Shown piece after piece: positions 33,669-42,551 of a stretch of 64,000 nucleotides of DNA. How positions within the stretch are numbered: position 1 is the first letter of the stretch; every line of letters begins with the position of its first letter. The translations under genes were made by a program, and so were the position numbers. Source of the stretch: Bellilinea sp040754815 (lineage in GTDB: Bacteria > Chloroflexota > Anaerolineae > Anaerolineales > Anaerolineaceae); NCBI GenBank assembly GCA_040754815.1, contig JBFMBX010000001.1, positions 1 through 64,000 on the forward strand. The letters run 5' to 3'. The notes below the pieces were generated by a model. The model did no database searches and had not been told where the DNA came from. It worked only from the letters and a program-made list of their open reading frames with translations.

Positions 33669-34607
33669 TCAACAATCGTTCAACCACCCGCGAATTAAAC
33701 CGGAAATTTCGCGGGTGGTGTTTTCATTCATGTCAAACCAGTGAATTTGCGGATCGCTCTCTTTGAACCAGTTTGCCTGGCGGCGCACAAACTGACGGGT
33801 GTTTTTTCTCATTAATTGGACGGCCTCTTCAAGGCTGATTTTGCCTTGCAAAAACAGCATAATTTCACGATATCCAATCGCTGAAAATGCCGGCGCATGG
33901 GGGTCAAATCCTTTTTCCAACAATCGTTGAACCTCATCCACCAGACCAGCGGCCAGCATCTGATCGATGCGCCGGTCAATCCGTTCATATAACTCAACCC
34001 TCGGGCGGCGTAAACCAATTTTCAAAACCTGATAAGGTGATTTTCCCTTACCGCGCTGTTCCGAAAAGCGTATGCCTGTTTTGAAAATCACCTCCATCGC
34101 CCGGACGGTGCGCCGTACATTACGGGGGTCAATTTTTTCTGCTGCGGGCGGGTCTATGATCGCCAGTTTTTGATGAAAACTTTCCTTCCCAATTTGTCTT
34201 GCCCAGCGTTCCAACACTTCCCTCAGTCGAGTATCCGGTTGCTGCGGCGGAACAGTCCAATCTTCAATCAGTGCCGTTATATACTGCCCTGTTCCACCTA
34301 CCAGAAATGGCAGCCTTTTCCGTGCGTGAATCTCCGCAATTACCTGTTTGGCAGCAGTTTTGAAAACACCTAAACTCCAAACCTCATCCGGTTCTGCCAC
34401 ATCAATCAGATGGTGGGGCACGCGTTGACGTTCTTCCAGCGTTGGTTTGGCAGTGCCAATATCCATACCTCGATAGAACAGGCGCGAATCGGCCGAAACA
34501 ATTTCTCCCTCAAATTGTTCGGCCAGCCGGAGGGCCGTTTCGGTCTTTCCAACCGCGGTGGGACCCACGATCACCACCAGCCGGGGAGTAGCATCAGCCG
34601 ATGACAT
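33669..34607 (-). CDS. miaA: tRNA dimethylallyltransferase
   Basis: This 312-residue enzyme adds a dimethylallyl group to A37 of tRNAs that read codons beginning with U. It has the P-loop GPTAVGKT near 15-22, the DSR motif (SADSRLFYRGMDIGTAKP), the GGTGQYI segment and the C-terminal QFVRRQANWFK region. The ATG at 34607 is preferred to the TTG at 34613 because GGAG then lies at a normal distance. The start overlaps the end of yraN by 14 bases, so the two are probably co-transcribed. The last 50 bases also hold the ftsH terminator on the opposite strand. Confidence 0.95.
   Translation of the reverse strand: MSSADATPRLVVIVGPTAVGKTETALRLAEQFEGEIVSADSRLFYRGMDIGTAKPTLEERQRVPHHLIDVAEPDEVWSLGVFKTAAKQVIAEIHARKRLPFLVGGTGQYITALIEDWTVPPQQPDTRLREVLERWARQIGKESFHQKLAIIDPPAAEKIDPRNVRRTVRAMEVIFKTGIRFSEQRGKGKSPYQVLKIGLRRPRVELYERIDRRIDQMLAAGLVDEVQRLLEKGFDPHAPAFSAIGYREIMLFLQGKISLEEAVQLMRKNTRQFVRRQANWFKESDPQIHWFDMNENTTREISGLIRGWLNDC
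33683..33724 (+). terminator. Probable ftsH terminator embedded in miaA
   Basis: A perfect 12-base stem pairs ACCACCCGCGAA (33683-33694) with 33708-33719 around a 13-base loop, followed by GTTTTC on the plus strand. It begins 20 bases after the ftsH stop and lies inside the 3' coding end of the convergent miaA. On the minus strand no T-run follows. Confidence 0.6.
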
Positions 34608-34968
34608 TTTCAAACCACTCCACTTCCGGCTGCTGTTGTCCTAATTTTCCCCGGACGGCAATCAAATCAACCCGCCACTCTCCCTGAAAGTCAACTTCTT
34701 GCAGATAATACATCACCGCATGGAGGAGGTGCTCTTGTTTTTTGAAATTCAAAGCCTCTTCAGGGCTTCCGAATTCATCCGTGCTGCGAGTTTTAACCTC
34801 GAAGAAAATCATTGTTTCACCGCTTCTGGCAATCAGGTCAATTTCACCATAAGGGGTACGCACATTTTTACCCACCAATTCGAAGCCTGCAGCAAGGATT
34901 TTTTCCTCCGCCACAGATTCGCCCCAGGCACCAAATCGTTGAGGGTACTTTTTCAAGGCAAACCTCAA
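34594..34968 (-). CDS. yraN: YraN/UPF0102-family nuclease-like protein
   Basis: This 124-residue protein has the Holliday-junction-resolvase-like fold of the YraN family. The family's conserved features are seen: GAWGESVAEE near 13-22, YGEIDLIA with the catalytic-type Asp, and FFEVKTR with the Glu-x-Lys pair. The length is normal. Biochemical function is not settled in the family; a DNA-repair nuclease role is commonly inferred. It is the first gene of a two-gene unit with miaA, overlapping it by 14 bases. No membrane segment is present. Confidence 0.93.
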   Translation of the reverse strand: MRFALKKYPQRFGAWGESVAEEKILAAGFELVGKNVRTPYGEIDLIARSGETMIFFEVKTRSTDEFGSPEEALNFKKQEHLLHAVMYYLQEVDFQGEWRVDLIAVRGKLGQQQPEVEWFENVIG

Positions 34969-35091
34969 TCAATTACTCTTTCAACCGGAGTACAGGATTT
35001 TACCAGCCCTGACATAATTTTGCCATCATGCAGATTTGTGCTAAACTTTGAGAAAGGTAAATTCACTCCCCAATTTTACAATAATCTGCCT

Positions 35092-36264
35092 ATGCCTGCT
35101 GCCGAAATCATTGCCATTGGAACCGAATTACTGTTGGGTGAATCCATAGATACCAACACTGCTCATATTGCCCGAACCCTGCGTGATTATGGGGTAGATA
35201 TCTTTCGCACCATGATCGTTGGGGATAATGCCAATCGGATCGCCGAAGCAATCCGCGAATCTCTTTCTCGCGCTCAAATTATCATTACCACGGGTGGTCT
35301 CGGTCCAACGGTAGATGATCCAACCCGCGAAGCCGTTGCACTTGCCACCCAGAGCAAATTAACCTTCAGGAATGACCTTTGGGAACAGATTCAAGAGCGT
35401 TTTCGGCGCTATGGGCGCCAGCCAACCGAAAATAATCGCCGGCAGGCATTATTACCAGAAGGCGCAATTGCCATTCCCAATCCCGTAGGCACTGCTCCCG
35501 CATTCTATTACTCGCTTGATAATCAAATCATCATCTGCCTGCCGGGAGTACCCAGCGAAATGCAAACCATTCTATCTCAATCCGTTGTTCCACTGCTGTG
35601 CGAGCGATACAACTTGCGGGGAGTGATCCGCGCTTATGTGTTGCACGCCGCTGGTGTCGGGGAATCTCAGGTGGACGAATGGTTGAACGACCTTGAAAAA
35701 CAAGCCAATCCGACTGTTGGATTGCTGGCTCATCCCGGGCAGGTGGATATTCGCATCACTGCAAAAGCACCTTCAGTAGAAGAAGCCGATCAAATGATTC
35801 AACAAACGGTGGCAGAAATTTATCAGCGGATGGGGTTCGCCATCTTTGGGGTCAATCAACAAACATTAGAACAGGTTGTTAAAAAAAGAATTGACCGGCT
35901 GGGATGGAAAATTCTGATTGCTCTCTCCGGCTTTCCGGAGGAAACCAGAAAACGAGCCGAATCAGTGGTCGGTGAGCCGGAGGATCTTCTCCATTTCTAC
36001 AATGTAGATCATGACGAACTGCTTCAAATCACCCGCCAAAACGCCGCAAACACCACCTGTCACATTCTGCTCATCGCCACGCTGTTGCGAGGTGAAAATC
36101 AGCAGCAACTCAAAGTCACCCTTCAAACTCCGGAATGTGTGGATGAAATCGAACGCTTTTATGGCGGACCGTCCGATCTGGCCGGTATGTGGGCCTTTCG
36201 GACAACACTCGAATATTTACGGAGACGCCTGCCTTCAAACCTCACGGGAGAAAACCATCTATGA
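35092..36264 (+). CDS. CinA-like protein with intact MoCF domain and degenerate C-terminal domain
   Basis: This 390-residue protein starts with a complete CinA N-terminal domain (1-175: EIIAIGTELLLGE, TTGGLGPTVDDPTREAV, LPGVPSEMQTIL), which in the family is an ADP-ribose/COG1058-type pyrophosphatase fold. The middle region to about 255 also fits CinA. The C-terminal 130 residues, where PncC deamidase should show its ESCTGG active-site motif, instead read LIALSGFPEETRKRAES and lack it. Deamidase activity is therefore unlikely. The frame extends upstream to 34699, but MPAAEIIAIG matches family starts. No good ribosome site is seen. The stop overlaps the next gene by four bases. Confidence 0.82.
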   Translation: MPAAEIIAIGTELLLGESIDTNTAHIARTLRDYGVDIFRTMIVGDNANRIAEAIRESLSRAQIIITTGGLGPTVDDPTREAVALATQSKLTFRNDLWEQIQERFRRYGRQPTENNRRQALLPEGAIAIPNPVGTAPAFYYSLDNQIIICLPGVPSEMQTILSQSVVPLLCERYNLRGVIRAYVLHAAGVGESQVDEWLNDLEKQANPTVGLLAHPGQVDIRITAKAPSVEEADQMIQQTVAEIYQRMGFAIFGVNQQTLEQVVKKRIDRLGWKILIALSGFPEETRKRAESVVGEPEDLLHFYNVDHDELLQITRQNAANTTCHILLIATLLRGENQQQLKVTLQTPECVDEIERFYGGPSDLAGMWAFRTTLEYLRRRLPSNLTGENHL

Positions 36265-38240
36265 CAAAATCCGAAAAATCGATTCTCAGAAACGCCATCG
36301 TAGTCACGATGGACAAACAATTCAACCTGTTTGAACCCGGTGCTGTGGTTATTCAGGATGATCAAATTTTAGCCGTTGGGTTAGAAAGCGAAATTTTACA
36401 ACAACATTCAGCCCAAAACATCTTCGATTGTCGCGGCAAAATCCTCATGCCGGGACTCATCAATGCCCATACCCACGTTCCCATGACCCTGCTGCGTGGT
36501 CTGGCCGATGATCTGCGGCTGGATGTGTGGCTGCTAGGCTATATGATGCCGGTTGAGCGAGAATTTGTGTCCCCCGATTTTGTCCGTCTTGGCACAGGGT
36601 TGGCCTGTGCCGAAATGATTCGCGGGGGTGTAACCACCTTCGCCGATATGTATTACTTTGAAGAAGATATTGCCAGAGCCACTGCCGAAGCCGGAATGCG
36701 GGCAATTTGCGGACAATCTATCCTGAAATTCCCCACCCCAGATGCCCAATCTTATGAAGAAGCTCTGGCCTATGCCCGTGATTACATTCAGCGATGGAAA
36801 AATCATTCTCTCATCATTCCGGCCGTAGCGCCCCACGCCCCCTATACCTGCACCGATGAGATTTTGCGAGCCTGCGCGGAACTGGCAATAGAAATGGATG
36901 TGCCGCTTCACATCCACCTTGCCGAAACAGCACAGGAAGTTGAAAACATGCGCCGCGAGGAAGGCATGCCGGTAATACCATATGTCAAAAAACTCGGTTT
37001 ACTGGATGCCAAAGTGATCGCAGCCCATTGCGTTCATATTGACGAAGGTGAAATGCGCACCTTTCAGCATTACAACACCGGTATTGCTCATAATCCCTCC
37101 TCTAACCTCAAACTGGCTTCGGGCATTGCACCGGTCAAGAAAATGCTGGATCTAGGATTGAACGTAGGCATCGGCACGGATGGACCGGCGTCCAACAATG
37201 ATCTGGATATGTTTGAAGAAATGCGGCTGGCTTCATTCCTTGCCAAAGGCTCCAGCGGTGACCCTACCGCTCTGCCGGCCCTGGTTACACTTGCCATGGC
37301 TACCTGCAACGGTGCAAAAGCCCTCCATATTGACCATCTGACCGGTTCGATAGAAAGCGGCAAACGGGCCGACCTGATTCTGCTGGATCTGACTGCCTTG
37401 CACAATTCACCCCGTTTTCAACGCGACCCTCAGAGCATCTATTCCCAAATCATCTATGCTGCCAAAGCCATGGATGTCAGCGATGTAATGGTCAATGGTC
37501 AATGGCTTATGCGTGACCGCAAACTGCTTACCCTGGATGAAGCCACCATGCTTCGCGAGGCGGAAGATTACGCCCGCCGTATTGACCTTTTCCTCATCCA
37601 GCGGGAAAAATCGCTTCTTTCTAAATTACTGGCACTTGGCGAAGCCACAGAAGAAGAAGAAAGTTTTGAGGTACAGGTTAAAGTTCCGGTAGAACAGATC
37701 GCTCCCATTCAGGATCGGCTTACCGATCCATCCTTTGAAATTGTGCGCACCCGCCACTACCGCGAATACGATGTTTATTTCAACTTCCCGCCGCCGGAGG
37801 AATCACGTTTGCGTTACCGGGAAGACCACTTCATCACCCCCACCGGCGAAGTCAGCCGCGTGCGCACACGTCTGACCCTGATCGGCCCCAGCCGTGAACA
37901 TTCCTTCCCGCAAAAAGTGCTCCTCTCGCGCAGCCGTTATCTGGCAACCGCAACCCAAAGTTTACGCTTTTACCGCGAATACTTCAAACCCGTCAGTGAA
38001 ACGGAAATTGAAAAAGAACGCCTGCGCTATCTGGTTCGATACAAAGATACCGAATTTTTCATCAACCTGGATACCGTCCAGAAACCTGATTTAGGGCATT
38101 TTCTCGAAATAAAAAGCCGCACATGGAGTCGCAAAGACGCCGAATTGAAATCGCAGCTGGTAGTTGAAATTTTGGAAAAATTAGGCGCATCACCTCAACA
38201 AACCATTTCACAGGATTATATCGAACTGGTCACAGCATAG
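36261..38240 (+). CDS. Amidohydrolase (MTA/SAH deaminase-like) fused to a CYTH-type domain
   Basis: This 659-residue protein has an amidohydrolase at residues 1-440 with the metal motif HTH at 70-72, then HIHLAE, AAHCVHIDEGE and GTDGPASNNDLD. This is the set typical of S-adenosylhomocysteine/methylthioadenosine deaminases. Residues about 468-659 look like a CYTH triphosphate-tunnel domain: the opening FEVQVKVPV, basic strands such as LRYRED and LVRYKD, and GHFLEIKSRTWSRKDAE near the end. I know no standard enzyme with this layout. The start at 36261 gives a four-base ATGA overlap with the CinA-like gene and follows GGGAG. A role in nucleotide or polyphosphate handling is inferred only. Confidence 0.83.
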   Translation: MTKSEKSILRNAIVVTMDKQFNLFEPGAVVIQDDQILAVGLESEILQQHSAQNIFDCRGKILMPGLINAHTHVPMTLLRGLADDLRLDVWLLGYMMPVEREFVSPDFVRLGTGLACAEMIRGGVTTFADMYYFEEDIARATAEAGMRAICGQSILKFPTPDAQSYEEALAYARDYIQRWKNHSLIIPAVAPHAPYTCTDEILRACAELAIEMDVPLHIHLAETAQEVENMRREEGMPVIPYVKKLGLLDAKVIAAHCVHIDEGEMRTFQHYNTGIAHNPSSNLKLASGIAPVKKMLDLGLNVGIGTDGPASNNDLDMFEEMRLASFLAKGSSGDPTALPALVTLAMATCNGAKALHIDHLTGSIESGKRADLILLDLTALHNSPRFQRDPQSIYSQIIYAAKAMDVSDVMVNGQWLMRDRKLLTLDEATMLREAEDYARRIDLFLIQREKSLLSKLLALGEATEEEESFEVQVKVPVEQIAPIQDRLTDPSFEIVRTRHYREYDVYFNFPPPEESRLRYREDHFITPTGEVSRVRTRLTLIGPSREHSFPQKVLLSRSRYLATATQSLRFYREYFKPVSETEIEKERLRYLVRYKDTEFFINLDTVQKPDLGHFLEIKSRTWSRKDAELKSQLVVEILEKLGASPQQTISQDYIELVTA

Positions 38241-38272
38241 ATTTCCTTCACGCCTGAGGAGGGGTGAAAAAT

Positions 38273-39754
38273 ATGAAAAAATCGAACCAGAAGAAAACCC
38301 TCAAGGTGATGTTTCTTGCCTCCGAAGCAGCTCCGCTGGTTAAAGTCGGTGGCCTGGGAGATGTTGCCGGTTCACTTCCTCCCGCTTTACGGCAATTACA
38401 ATCACCACTTTGGGAAGGCCCTCAACTGGATGTCCGACTGGTTTTGCCCTTTCACGAAGAAATCAAACTCAAAGTGCGTGAACCCCATTTTGTCGCTTCC
38501 TTTCTGGTGGATCATCCCGGTGAGGATTTACCCGCTAAGGCGTTCCTGACCGATGTCAATGGATTGCCGGTTTATCTGATCGACGGCCCGCCCATTTTGC
38601 CCGATATGCCCGTTTATAGCAGCGATGCCGCCCTCGATGGAGAAAAGTATGTTTTCTTCTCGCTGGCCGTGCTGGAAATGATCAAACACATGGACTGGCA
38701 GCCGGATATTATCCACGCTAACGACTGGCACACTGCTACCAGTCTGTATGCCCTGAGCATTCGTCAAAAAAATCAGCCCGAATGGCAAAACATCCGGAAA
38801 ATTCTAACCATTCACAATCTCCCTTTTATGGGCAAAGATGCCGAAGAAGCCCTGATAAAATACGGAATCCCACGCGCCAAAGATAAACGCCTGCCCAAAT
38901 GGGCAACCCTGTTCCCGTTGCCGCTGGGTCTGTTAGCGGCAGATCGTATTGTTGCAGTCTCACCCGGCTACGCCAAAGAAATTCTCACCCCGGAATTCGG
39001 CTGCGGATTGCAGGATTTTCTCAAAACCCGTCAGTCCTCAATTTTGGGAATTCTGAACGGGTTGGATCAGGAAGCCTGGAATCCGCAAACGGACCCGGCG
39101 CTCATCGAACGCTATTCACCGGAAACCATAGACCGCCGCACCATCAATAAGAAAACACTGCAGGAGGATTTGAACCTGCCCGTTGAAGCCAGCACACCGC
39201 TTCTGATCGTCATCAGCCGGCTCGACCAGCAAAAAGGCATTGATATTGCCATTGCAGGTCTGCGGCAAATGGCAGAGCAACGCTGGCAACTCGTCTTACT
39301 CGGCACGGGTGATCCTCTGCTGGAAAGTGACTGCCGAAGTCTGGAAGCCGAATTTCCTGATCGGGTGCGGGCGATTATTCGTTTTGATGCCGGCTTTGCC
39401 CGCCGAATGTACGCCTCCGGTGATATTTTATTGATGCCCTCTCGCTACGAACCCTGTGGGCTGGCGCAAATGATTGCAATGCGCTACGGTTGTGTACCGC
39501 TGGCGCGAGCGACGGGCGGCTTGAAAGACACCATCCGGGACGATGTTAACCCTTCCCGCTCAACCGGTTTCCTCTTTGAGCAGACTTCACCCGAGGCATT
39601 TATTGAATCTCTTAATCGAGCGTTGAGAGTTTATTCTGATAGCGAAATCTGGCGCATCATTCAATTGAACGGCATGCGCCAGGATTTTTCATGGGAAAAA
39701 TCAGCCCTCCAGTACGCCAAAATCTACCTTGAACTTACGGAGCAGAGCAGATGA
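38273..39754 (+). CDS. glgA: Glycogen synthase
   Basis: This 493-residue GT5 enzyme adds glucose from ADP-glucose to the end of glycogen chains. It has the sugar-nucleotide site KVGGLGD at 24-30, DWHTA near 160, and the C-terminal retaining-transferase residues around MPSRYEPCGLAQMIAMRYG. The length is normal. The ATG at 38273 is preferred over the GTG at 38264, which lies inside the AGGAGGGG ribosome site. It overlaps glgC by four bases, and glgC overlaps malQ by 11, giving one glycogen operon. The preceding amidohydrolase gene is only 32 bases upstream and may be co-transcribed. Confidence 0.95.
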   Translation: MKKSNQKKTLKVMFLASEAAPLVKVGGLGDVAGSLPPALRQLQSPLWEGPQLDVRLVLPFHEEIKLKVREPHFVASFLVDHPGEDLPAKAFLTDVNGLPVYLIDGPPILPDMPVYSSDAALDGEKYVFFSLAVLEMIKHMDWQPDIIHANDWHTATSLYALSIRQKNQPEWQNIRKILTIHNLPFMGKDAEEALIKYGIPRAKDKRLPKWATLFPLPLGLLAADRIVAVSPGYAKEILTPEFGCGLQDFLKTRQSSILGILNGLDQEAWNPQTDPALIERYSPETIDRRTINKKTLQEDLNLPVEASTPLLIVISRLDQQKGIDIAIAGLRQMAEQRWQLVLLGTGDPLLESDCRSLEAEFPDRVRAIIRFDAGFARRMYASGDILLMPSRYEPCGLAQMIAMRYGCVPLARATGGLKDTIRDDVNPSRSTGFLFEQTSPEAFIESLNRALRVYSDSEIWRIIQLNGMRQDFSWEKSALQYAKIYLELTEQSR

Positions 39755-41007
39755 AAATCCGAAGTTTAATCCTCGCCGGCGGAGAAGGAACCCGTCTCAG
39801 CGTTCTGACTGCCAAACGTACCAAACCGGCCGTTCCCTTTGCCGGGAAATACCGCATCATTGATTTCCCGCTCTCAAATTGTGTCAATTCCCACCTGTTT
39901 GATGTGATGCTCATCGCCCAGTATCGTCCCCACTCACTCATCGAACATATCGGCGCCGGCGGCCCTTGGGATCTCAACCGCGACTTTACCGGCGGGGTAC
40001 GCATCCTCACCCCCTATCGCGCTCGAGGTTCGAGCTGGTTCGTGGGTACGGCAGATGCTGTTCAGCAAAATTTCACTTTCATTAAACGCGGCAATGTAGA
40101 TGCCATTTTAATCCTCTCCGGTGATCACATTTACACCATGGATTACAACCCCATGATTCAATTTCACCAGCAAAATCAGGCCGAAGTGACCGTCGCGGTC
40201 ATTGACGTCCCATTGGAAGAAGCCTCCCGGTTTGGTATTGTTGGCATAGATGAGAACAACCGCATTACCTCATTTGTTGAAAAGCCGGAGCATCCCCCCT
40301 CCACACTGGCAAACATGGGGATTTATTTATTCAATCTGGATACGCTGAACGAAGCCCTGTGGGAAGACCACCTGATGCAAGACTCTCAGCACGATTTCGG
40401 CAAGAATATCCTCCCCCGCTTGGTGGAATCAGGGCGGCGGGTGTTTGCCTATCGTTATCAGGGCTACTGGATGGATGTAGGTACGATTCAGTCTTACTGG
40501 CAGGCCCACATGGATTTATTGTGTCGTCCGCCCGCTTTTAACCTTTATCAACCGGATTGGGTCATCCATACCCGCACCGAAGAAAGGCCGCCCGCAATGA
40601 TGCAAAAAGGTTCTACGGTTGAGGATAGTCTCATCTGTCACGGTTGCCTCATCGAAGAAGGGGCCAGTGTCATCCGTTCCGTACTTTCTCCCGGCGTTAC
40701 CATTCGATCAGGATGCCGCATCGAAGATTCGATCATCCTGACAGATACTACCATCGAAGAAAACAGCGTAATTCTTCGTTCCATTCTGGATAAACGAATC
40801 AGAGTTGGTAAAAGCTGTCAGATTGGAGCAAATTCGGACGCGAATTTAGAAATCGCGATGATTGGCAGAAACAGCATTGTCCCCGACGGGATGATCATCC
40901 ATGCTGGTGGTACGGTAGGAACGGATGTGGTATCATCAGACTATCCCGGAAAAGAAGTAAAACCGGGTGAATACATTCAAACACGGAGATTACCCAATGA
41001 AATTTAA
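39751..41007 (+). CDS. glgC: Glucose-1-phosphate adenylyltransferase (ADP-glucose pyrophosphorylase)
   Basis: This 418-residue enzyme makes ADP-glucose from ATP and glucose 1-phosphate, the committed step of glycogen synthesis. The N-terminal GGEGTRL loop (about 10-16), RTKPAVPFAGKYR with the activator-region lysine, FPLSNCVNS, SGDHIY and VEKPE all match. The C-terminal part is a left-handed helix of hexapeptide repeats (residues about 290-400). The length is normal for the bacterial enzyme, which is usually a tetramer controlled by sugar phosphates. ATGA overlap with glgA upstream and an 11-base overlap with malQ downstream indicate coupled translation. Confidence 0.96.
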   Translation: MKIRSLILAGGEGTRLSVLTAKRTKPAVPFAGKYRIIDFPLSNCVNSHLFDVMLIAQYRPHSLIEHIGAGGPWDLNRDFTGGVRILTPYRARGSSWFVGTADAVQQNFTFIKRGNVDAILILSGDHIYTMDYNPMIQFHQQNQAEVTVAVIDVPLEEASRFGIVGIDENNRITSFVEKPEHPPSTLANMGIYLFNLDTLNEALWEDHLMQDSQHDFGKNILPRLVESGRRVFAYRYQGYWMDVGTIQSYWQAHMDLLCRPPAFNLYQPDWVIHTRTEERPPAMMQKGSTVEDSLICHGCLIEEGASVIRSVLSPGVTIRSGCRIEDSIILTDTTIEENSVILRSILDKRIRVGKSCQIGANSDANLEIAMIGRNSIVPDGMIIHAGGTVGTDVVSSDYPGKEVKPGEYIQTRRLPNEI

Positions 41008-42535
41008 ACGCGCCGCGGGAATCATCCTTCACCCAACCAGTTTACCCGGTCCAGACGGCATCGGTGATCTCGGTCCAGAAGCCTATCGCTGGGTCAATTT
41101 TCTCGCCGAAACGGGTTGCAAGCTATGGCAGGTGCTTCCACTTGGTCCAACCGGTTATGGCGATTCGCCGTATCAATGTTTTTCGGCTTTTGCCGGCAAT
41201 CCTTACCTCGTCAGCCCGGCTTTACTGCTGGAAGACGGCCTGCTCAGGCGGGGAGACCTGACCGACCGCCCGGAATTCAATCCCATCCGTATTGATTACG
41301 GGGAAGCCATCAATTGGAAATTAAAAGTCCTTGATCGTGCTTACGAACACTTCAAACGGAACACCGATTCAAAATTGCAAGAGGAGTATCATCATTTCCT
41401 TGAAAGCGAAGCAGAATGGTTGAATGATTTTGCTCTGTTCATGGCCATCAAAGAAGCCAACGGCGGAGTATCGTGGGATAACTGGCCGCAAGAGTTGCGC
41501 CAGCGTCAGCCTGCTGCCATCGAACAATTCATGAAATCCGAAGCCGACCGCATTCAACGACATGCTTTCAGGCAGTTTTTATTCTTCCGGCAGTGGCTCG
41601 ACCTCAAAAAGTACGCCAATCAAAAAGGAATTCAAATCATCGGCGATATTCCCATTTTTGTCGCATACGATAGCGCCGATGCATGGTCCAATCCCGATCT
41701 ATTTTATCTGGACGAAGAAGGCAAACCAACTGTCGTAGCCGGTGTTCCCCCCGATTACTTCTCCCCTACCGGCCAGTTGTGGGGAAATCCCTTATATAAA
41801 TGGGAGGCACACCGCCAACAAAACTTCCGCTGGTGGATTCATCGGATGCAGGCTACCCTGCGGTTGGTGGATATTGTCAGACTGGATCATTTTCGTGGTT
41901 TTGCAGGTTACTGGGAAGTGCCTTATGGTTTACCGACCGCTGAAATTGGCCGCTGGGTCAAAGGCCCCGGTGCCGATTTATTCAATGCTATTCGTCAGGC
42001 ACTGGGTGATCTGCCGATCATCGCCGAAGATCTGGGCGTCATCACCCCGGATGTCGTTGAATTACGCGATTCGTTCGGTCTGCCCGGTATGAAAGTCTTT
42101 CAATTCGCCTTTACTACCGACCCCCTCGATCCCTTCCTTCCCCACAATTACGAACCCAACTGTGTGGCTTACACCGGCACTCATGATAACGATACAGCGC
42201 TGGGCTGGTATCTCAGCGCGCCGGAAAAAGAGCGTGATTTCATCCGCCGCTACCTTGCCCGTTCCGGGGAAGATATTTCCTGGGACATGATTCGGGCAGT
42301 ATGGTCATCCGTTGCTGTGTTTGCCCTCGCTCCCATGCAGGACGTGTTAAGTCTTGGCAATGAAGCCCGCATGAACTTACCCGGCCGGGCAAGCGGAAAC
42401 TGGTGCTGGAGATTACATCCGGATGCTTTGAATCCAACCATCATCAAACGCCTAAAAGAAGTGAATTACCTCTACGCGCGGACAGATATCGAACGCACCT
42501 CACAACCGGAAATTCCGGCGGATTATCCCTTATAA
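40997..42535 (+). CDS. malQ: 4-alpha-glucanotransferase (amylomaltase)
   Basis: This 512-residue GH77 enzyme moves glucan chains between maltodextrins and so helps remodel or recycle glycogen. It opens with the typical RAAGIILHPTSLPG and has VRLDHFRGFAGYW containing the nucleophile Asp, the acid Glu in IIAEDLGVITPDV, and GTHDNDT with the third catalytic Asp. The length fits the compact MalQ class. The start at 40997 lies inside the end of glgC (11-base overlap) with GGAG ten bases before it. The frame from 40967 would only add a glgC-overlapping tail. Confidence 0.95.
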   Translation: MKFKRAAGIILHPTSLPGPDGIGDLGPEAYRWVNFLAETGCKLWQVLPLGPTGYGDSPYQCFSAFAGNPYLVSPALLLEDGLLRRGDLTDRPEFNPIRIDYGEAINWKLKVLDRAYEHFKRNTDSKLQEEYHHFLESEAEWLNDFALFMAIKEANGGVSWDNWPQELRQRQPAAIEQFMKSEADRIQRHAFRQFLFFRQWLDLKKYANQKGIQIIGDIPIFVAYDSADAWSNPDLFYLDEEGKPTVVAGVPPDYFSPTGQLWGNPLYKWEAHRQQNFRWWIHRMQATLRLVDIVRLDHFRGFAGYWEVPYGLPTAEIGRWVKGPGADLFNAIRQALGDLPIIAEDLGVITPDVVELRDSFGLPGMKVFQFAFTTDPLDPFLPHNYEPNCVAYTGTHDNDTALGWYLSAPEKERDFIRRYLARSGEDISWDMIRAVWSSVAVFALAPMQDVLSLGNEARMNLPGRASGNWCWRLHPDALNPTIIKRLKEVNYLYARTDIERTSQPEIPADYPL

Positions 42536-42551
42536 AGAAATCAACAATGCA

